Positions 7,003 through 10,165 of a stretch of DNA of 10,165 nt are shown piece by piece. Below the pieces are notes generated by a model. That model had not been told where the DNA came from and did no database searches. It worked only from the letters and a program-made list of their open reading frames with translations. Each line of letters starts with the position of its first letter. The first letter of the stretch is position 1. Origin of the DNA: Promethearchaeota archaeon (lineage in GTDB: Archaea; Asgardarchaeota; Lokiarchaeia; Sigynarchaeales; SOKP01); assembly GCA_016839425.1 (NCBI GenBank), contig JAEOUI010000212.1:1-10165 (forward strand). The letters run 5' to 3'. Position numbers and translations under genes: made by a program.

Positions 7003-7010
7003 AAAGGTGA
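7003..7010 (+). promoter_or_regulatory. Shine-Dalgarno site of the 7017 gene
   Basis: AAAGGTGA ends 6 bases before the ATG at 7017 and matches the archaeal 16S anti-Shine-Dalgarno core (GGTGA). A TATA-like TTATATA at 6944-6950 would give a leader of about 40 bases. This contrasts with the apparently leaderless genes to the left and fixes the start. Confidence 0.6.
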
Positions 7011-7016
7011 ATAAAA

Positions 7017-7319
7017 ATGGAAAAAATTACCCCGTTCGAGAATATCATCAGGATGAAGCAAGTTTTCGTCGTTGGAGGACAATATGACGACCCATCAGAG
7101 TTTACGAGGAAGGTTAATAAAAATTTGAAAATATTGCGCGATTCTGATAATAACGCTAAAGTAATCGATATTAAATTCTCCGTTCATTCGGATCCTCGGT
7201 TTGGAAATTATGGTCCGATTTATCTAGCATTTATCGTTGCCGAATGTGATGTTGATGTGACACCTAAAACCGCGGATGATGGTATTACAAGAAAAAAAAA
7301 GAAAAGAAGATGGAGATAA
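7017..7319 (+). CDS. Small protein with basic C-terminal tail, function unknown
   Basis: This 100-residue soluble protein has no signal peptide or membrane segment. Residues about 13-75 alternate strand- and helix-like stretches (MKQVFVVGGQYDD, FTRKVNKNLKIL, NAKVIDIKFSVHS, PIYLAFIVAE), suggesting a compact alpha/beta domain. The pattern 'x-V-I-D-I-K-F-x-V ... Y-x-A-x-I' vaguely recalls the small Cse60/DUF2758 proteins of spore-forming bacteria, but this is memory of a pattern and not a demonstrated match. The last ten or so residues are almost all Lys/Arg (RKKKKRRWR), which could bind nucleic acid or acidic membrane lipid. Translation is well supported by AAAGGTGA 6 bases before the ATG. It stands alone after the TnpB remnant, with a T7 run just after its stop. 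It is likely a real gene of unknown role. Confidence 0.75.
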   Translation: MEKITPFENIIRMKQVFVVGGQYDDPSEFTRKVNKNLKILRDSDNNAKVIDIKFSVHSDPRFGNYGPIYLAFIVAECDVDVTPKTADDGITRKKKKRRWR

Positions 7320-7332
7320 CTTTATAATCATC

Positions 7333-7339
7333 TTTTTTT
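7333..7339 (+). terminator. Poly-T tract after the 7017 gene
   Basis: Seven consecutive T start 14 bases after the stop codon, the form of an archaeal terminator. The following ABM gene has its own TATA box, so the two are probably separate transcripts. Confidence 0.4.
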
Positions 7340-7369
7340 AAAATCTAGTTTTTAGAATTAATAAATTTA

Positions 7370-7378
7370 TTATAAAAA
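7370..7378 (+). promoter_or_regulatory. TATA box for the ABM-domain gene
   Basis: TTATAAAAA lies about 25 bases before a predicted transcription start near 7399. This would give a very short leader that still contains the Shine-Dalgarno GAGGT at 7401-7405, 8 bases before the ATG at 7414. Confidence 0.4.
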
Positions 7379-7413
7379 CAATTCAAATAAAAATATAATA
7401 GAGGTTTTAGTAT

Positions 7414-7707
7414 ATGACTATAACATTAATAGCAAGAATTAAAGTGAAAGAAGGAAGAATGGACGATGCAATTTCCATATTAAAGAAAATCGTCCCTATT
7501 GTTAAAGAATCTGAACCTGGCTGCTTAGAATATATTCCACATATCATAAAAGGAGATAAAAATAAGAATATTATTCTATTTTACGAAAAGTACACCGACC
7601 AAGAAGCATTTGAAATCCACAATCAAAATTTAAAGAAGAACATGGCTGATCTTAATCCTCTCCTCGAGCCTGGAGCAGAGATAGATATTTGTTCCGAAAT
7701 TCTTTAA
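7414..7707 (+). CDS. Antibiotic-biosynthesis-monooxygenase (ABM) domain protein, YgiN-like
   Basis: This is a 97-residue single-domain protein of the dimeric alpha+beta (ferredoxin-like) ABM fold. Family features are visible in order: the opening strand ITLIARIKVKEGR (2-14), a helix ending in the ESEPGCLEY turn (32-40), the strand NIILFYEKYTDQEAFEIH (52-69), and a final strand. Relatives include cofactor-free quinol and aromatic oxygenases and haem-degrading proteins, but many have no known substrate, and no haem ligand can be assigned here. GAGGT at 7401-7405 supports the ATG at 7414. Its stop is only 6 bases from the end of the oppositely oriented Fno-like gene, and a short T-run following it lies in that gene's 3' end. 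It probably acts in the cytosol on a quinone, flavin or aromatic compound, which is inference. Confidence 0.85.
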   Translation: MTITLIARIKVKEGRMDDAISILKKIVPIVKESEPGCLEYIPHIIKGDKNKNIILFYEKYTDQEAFEIHNQNLKKNMADLNPLLEPGAEIDICSEIL

Positions 7708-7713
7708 TTTTTC

Positions 7714-8355
7714 TTATTCGGGTAATTTCCGATGATGTAGCAATTTAAAAGCAATTCCAGGACCCATTCCCTGATTGTAGGCAAGTTCGATCCATAACAT
7801 TGCAACAGGCTCTAGCAATCTTGCGTTTTTCAACGGCCCACAATCTACGACTTCAAATCCAATCAATTCTCCTAATTTTTTTGCCTTCGATTTTGCTTGG
7901 GTATCGTCACCACATGTAAAGAGACTTGGTTTTGGTGTTCTTTGCTTTACTTCTAGAAGAAATTCGGGATCGAATGCACCCAAACCTTTCACTACTTTAG
8001 CACCTGAAGCCCATCCTTGAATTTTTTCAGCAGCTGAAGTTGTATGACCAATCAATAACCCACCTAAGTTCGGTGCAACGGCGTTTATCACATCTATAAT
8101 TATTTTTCCTCCAAGATCACCTAAAGAAGAAATCGTTTCTTCAACAGTTGACCATGGAATAGCAAGAACCACTATCTCTCCAAATTCTGAAGCTTCTTTA
8201 TATGTACCTGTTTTTATATTTCCATTAATGGATTCTGCTAACTTACTTGCTTTGGAGGCATCACTTGAGCCTAAAAAGACTTCCTGTCCATTTTCAGCCC
8301 AAATCTTTCCTAAACTCGTCCCAACTTTACCCGTTCCAATAATACCTATTTTCAC
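7714..8355 (-). CDS. F420-dependent NADP reductase family oxidoreductase (Fno/NpdG-like, COG2085 type)
   Basis: Fno moves hydride between reduced F420 and NADP+. This 213-residue protein opens with the Rossmann motif GIIGTGKVG (4-12), followed by EVFLGSSDASKA (25-36), IVVLAIPWSTVEE and the strand KIIIDVIN. The C-terminal stretch GPLKNARLLEPVAMLWIELAY and GPGIAFKLL is typical of this family, including bacterial dinucleotide-binding members without proven F420 use. In Fno the GSR after the second strand contacts the NADP 2'-phosphate; here it is GSS-D (29-32), so cofactor preference is uncertain. The start is GTG at 8355, because the codon before it is an in-frame TAG. A weak TATA-like TTTTAAAC lies about 26 bases upstream, compatible with a leaderless mRNA. 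F420 genes nearby favour an F420-linked role without proving it. Confidence 0.8.
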   Translation of the reverse strand: MKIGIIGTGKVGTSLGKIWAENGQEVFLGSSDASKASKLAESINGNIKTGTYKEASEFGEIVVLAIPWSTVEETISSLGDLGGKIIIDVINAVAPNLGGLLIGHTTSAAEKIQGWASGAKVVKGLGAFDPEFLLEVKQRTPKPSLFTCGDDTQAKSKAKKLGELIGFEVVDCGPLKNARLLEPVAMLWIELAYNQGMGPGIAFKLLHHRKLPE

Positions 8356-8452
8356 CTAATACACGCTCAGATTTATTGTTTAAAATTAAATGAAAATTAG
8401 TGAACTCCAGTAAAAAATAGTTTTGAGGTTCTATAAAAATATTTGCATTGTA

Positions 8453-10033
8453 TCATCTATCTTGATTGTAAGGTTTTCCTGATGATAAACAAAATTCTGC
8501 CATTTTCAATTCGCGCCCTAAATAGTTCGCATGATAAATATCAGTCGTTAATTCCATTTCTAAAATTTTTTTACTTAATGATTCTGCGTCTTGTCCTATT
8601 AAAGAATATTTTAATTCGTGTTGGTTAGAATAGAATAAGACATATATGCATTCATCATACTGATTTACATATATCTTGAAATATCCTTTTTCATCTGCTA
8701 AATAATTTTTATTAACTTTGTTAATCGAAATTGAGTTTTTTTTTTCAATTTTGGGAAGTAAAGAATTAATTTTTCCCTTTGCGCAAAAATAATCAATACC
8801 TACATTAATCGGAGGGACTTTTTTGGATCTTGAAAGATATGATAATTTTACGCATTTTTTAAGCTCCCGCACGCCACGCATTAATTTTGAGCTATGCTCC
8901 ACGGTAAACAATACACCAACATTTAATTCAATCGCAATCGTCGCAAGAAGGGCGTTTATTCCGATGGAATCCACATCCATGAGTTCTACTACATTAGAAA
9001 CTCCAAAAAAAAGAGGCAATTCTAATTCCTTATTATTTTCCTCGGAAATTGTCTTGATATAGAGAAAATAAGATTCTAGTGATTGGCAAATTCCAGGTGC
9101 CAATGGAGATTCTAATAACGGATCTGCGATGAGTTTAGTAAATCCTTGATTTTTTAATATCCTTGTAAGTTCAAGCAATCTCTTAACTCGTTCGGTCGGA
9201 TCTTTAGGAAAATATCCTTCTCTTATATTAGTTGGAAGAATAACAAGAGCAATATCTCTTGGGAGGCGTAACAATTCACCATAATTTCCAAAATCAACGC
9301 TTAATACAAGATCAATACCTGCTTCAGAAGCCGTAAGAATTTCGTCAGGATCCATTGAATCAACGCTTAAAAGAATTTCAAATTCTCTTCGAAGTAACGA
9401 AATTATTTCCTTAACTCGGAGGGGATTTGGTTTATTTGAAATGCACCCTATATCAATAATACTTGCACCAGATTTGATGTAATGTCGTGCTTTTTTTAAG
9501 ATATCTTCATCGTTTTTTTCAGTGGAATTTACGATTTCGGCAATGATGGGCGGAGGAAGCCCAATGCCAATCATAATATTCGAACGATTTTGATTAATAT
9601 AGAATGTTGTTTGTCCAATATTTTTTTTAGCTTGATTAATTGCATCTTTTACAATTTCATTATACTGTTCTTTACCTGATGTTTCATAAAGCCTATTTGC
9701 AGCGATTGAACTTGATAATTCAATTGAATCCAAGTTTTTGATTATCACGGGAATGTCTGAGGCAAATTCTGGGCCTTTCCTGATTCTAACCGAATATTTT
9801 TTTTCTAAATGAGATGTGTCCCATTGAACAAATCCAGGAATGAGTATGAGATCAAACTCTTGTAAATAATTAGACTTAATTATTTCTTCAGTCATCTCTT
9901 CTGATAAGAAGGCAGAAACTGAAATAGGAGCAACAGAAATGGTAATTTCGTGATTTTGAATTGACTTTACAATATCTTCTACGATGGCTTGGCTTTGTTC
10001 TCCGGTTATGATTAAAAGTTTAATGTAAATCAC
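8453..10033 (-). CDS. Archaeal dihydropteroate synthase-related protein
   Basis: This 526-residue cytosolic protein is of the archaeal DHPS-related type. Residues 1 to about 145 form an extra N-terminal alpha/beta domain (KLLIITGEQ at the start). About 150-420 form a pterin-binding TIM barrel with GASIIDIGCISNKPNP (189-204, matching DHPS GxxIIDIGGESTRPG), SVDSMDPDE (223-231), IADPLLESP (302-310), FFGVSN (342-347) and INALLATIA (359-367). About 100 further residues follow. The ESTRPG and SRK signatures of classical DHPS are altered, so para-aminobenzoate chemistry cannot be assumed; a role in archaeal pterin synthesis is likely but not proven. The GTG at 10033 lies inside the last codons of the upstream gene, with a 14-base overlap, indicating translational coupling. 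The Fno-like gene follows after 97 bases on the same strand. The shared theme with mptA is pterins. Confidence 0.88.
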   Translation of the reverse strand: MIYIKLLIITGEQSQAIVEDIVKSIQNHEITISVAPISVSAFLSEEMTEEIIKSNYLQEFDLILIPGFVQWDTSHLEKKYSVRIRKGPEFASDIPVIIKNLDSIELSSSIAANRLYETSGKEQYNEIVKDAINQAKKNIGQTTFYINQNRSNIMIGIGLPPPIIAEIVNSTEKNDEDILKKARHYIKSGASIIDIGCISNKPNPLRVKEIISLLRREFEILLSVDSMDPDEILTASEAGIDLVLSVDFGNYGELLRLPRDIALVILPTNIREGYFPKDPTERVKRLLELTRILKNQGFTKLIADPLLESPLAPGICQSLESYFLYIKTISEENNKELELPLFFGVSNVVELMDVDSIGINALLATIAIELNVGVLFTVEHSSKLMRGVRELKKCVKLSYLSRSKKVPPINVGIDYFCAKGKINSLLPKIEKKNSISINKVNKNYLADEKGYFKIYVNQYDECIYVLFYSNQHELKYSLIGQDAESLSKKILEMELTTDIYHANYLGRELKMAEFCLSSGKPYNQDR

Positions 10034-10165
10034 TCATGAGCCTGTCTTTTTCAAATGGAATGAAAATATCATCCAGTATAGATCCCGAAGCCTCTTTTAA
10101 TTTTAGATTCTCAGTTATATTCTCTAATATTCCCCCCATTAAGCCATTTGCAATGAAAGCTGCCC
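10020..10165 (-). CDS. C-terminal end of an unidentified gene, truncated by window edge
   Basis: On the minus strand one frame stays open from the window end to a TAA at 10022-10020, giving 47 C-terminal residues (ending FEKDRLMSDLH). The other two minus frames in this stretch contain stops. It overlaps the GTG start of the DHPS-related gene by 14 bases, an arrangement typical of genes in one operon, so this is likely a coding end and not noise. The segment is soluble-looking with a Gly-rich helix (ANGLMGGILENI) and an acidic loop before IFIPFEKDR. The family was not recognised; a partner in pterin synthesis is suggested only by the overlap. Confidence 0.65.
   Translation of the reverse strand, partial: AAFIANGLMGGILENITENLKLKEASGSILDDIFIPFEKDRLMSDLH

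Noticed and set aside
6107..7016. Complete insertion sequence around the TnpB remnant
   Set aside because: No TnpA gene, terminal inverted repeats or target duplication could be found flanking the fragment.
8443..9062. Forward-strand open frames opposite the DHPS-related gene
   Set aside because: They are antisense to a long, motif-bearing gene and have no start signals or recognisable domains.
1..10165. CRISPR array, tRNA or rRNA genes
   Set aside because: No regularly spaced repeats and no cloverleaf or rRNA-like conserved segments were seen on either strand by eye.

Overview
The window looks like chromosomal DNA from a low-GC archaeon. The genes identify the domain: an archaeal-type GTP cyclohydrolase IV (MptA), a stand-alone archaeal-type diaminopyrimidine reductase (ArfC), both Fo-synthase subunits as separate proteins (CofG and CofH), an F420-dependent-NADP-reductase family protein and the archaeal dihydropteroate-synthase-related protein. 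TATA-like boxes about 27 bases before start codons without Shine-Dalgarno sequences suggest leaderless transcripts, mixed with a few genes that do have one. The low GC content and a Ser/Arg/Pro-rich protein ending in a three-CxxC zinc domain are compatible with an Asgard (Lokiarchaeia-like) genome. That lineage call is inference.

Layout. Bases 3-527 (+) hold the C-terminal part of a zinc-binding protein whose start lies outside the window. Facing it is mptA at 685-1656 (-). Divergent from mptA is a 390-residue amidohydrolase at 1901-3073 (+). Then comes a tight block of arfC (3211-3882), cofG (3872-4972) and cofH (4973-6106), all +, with arfC/cofG overlapping by 11 bases and cofG/cofH abutting. 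After a 258-base AT-rich gap lies a GC-richer 3' remnant of a TnpB-type nuclease (6365-6880, +). Two small + genes follow: an unrecognised 100-residue protein with a basic tail (7017-7319) and an ABM-fold protein (7414-7707). The right end is on the - strand: an Fno-like NADP/F420 oxidoreductase (7714-8355), the DHPS-related protein (8453-10033), and the last 47 codons of an upstream gene whose end overlaps the DHPS-related start.

How the genes fit together. Most of the window concerns GTP-derived cofactors. MptA opens the pterin (methanopterin/folate-like) branch and the DHPS-related protein is probably a later step in it. ArfC belongs to the pyrimidine branch that gives 5-amino-6-ribitylaminouracil, and CofH and CofG join that compound to tyrosine to make Fo, the chromophore of F420. 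The Fno-like protein could use finished F420. CofC, CofD and CofE are not in the window. The most interesting point is the amidohydrolase, which has a complete deaminase-type metal site and sits just before arfC. It is a candidate for the deamination step that ArfC, lacking a RibD deaminase domain, cannot perform, or for a 5'-deoxyadenosine deaminase that clears the radical-SAM by-product of CofG and CofH.
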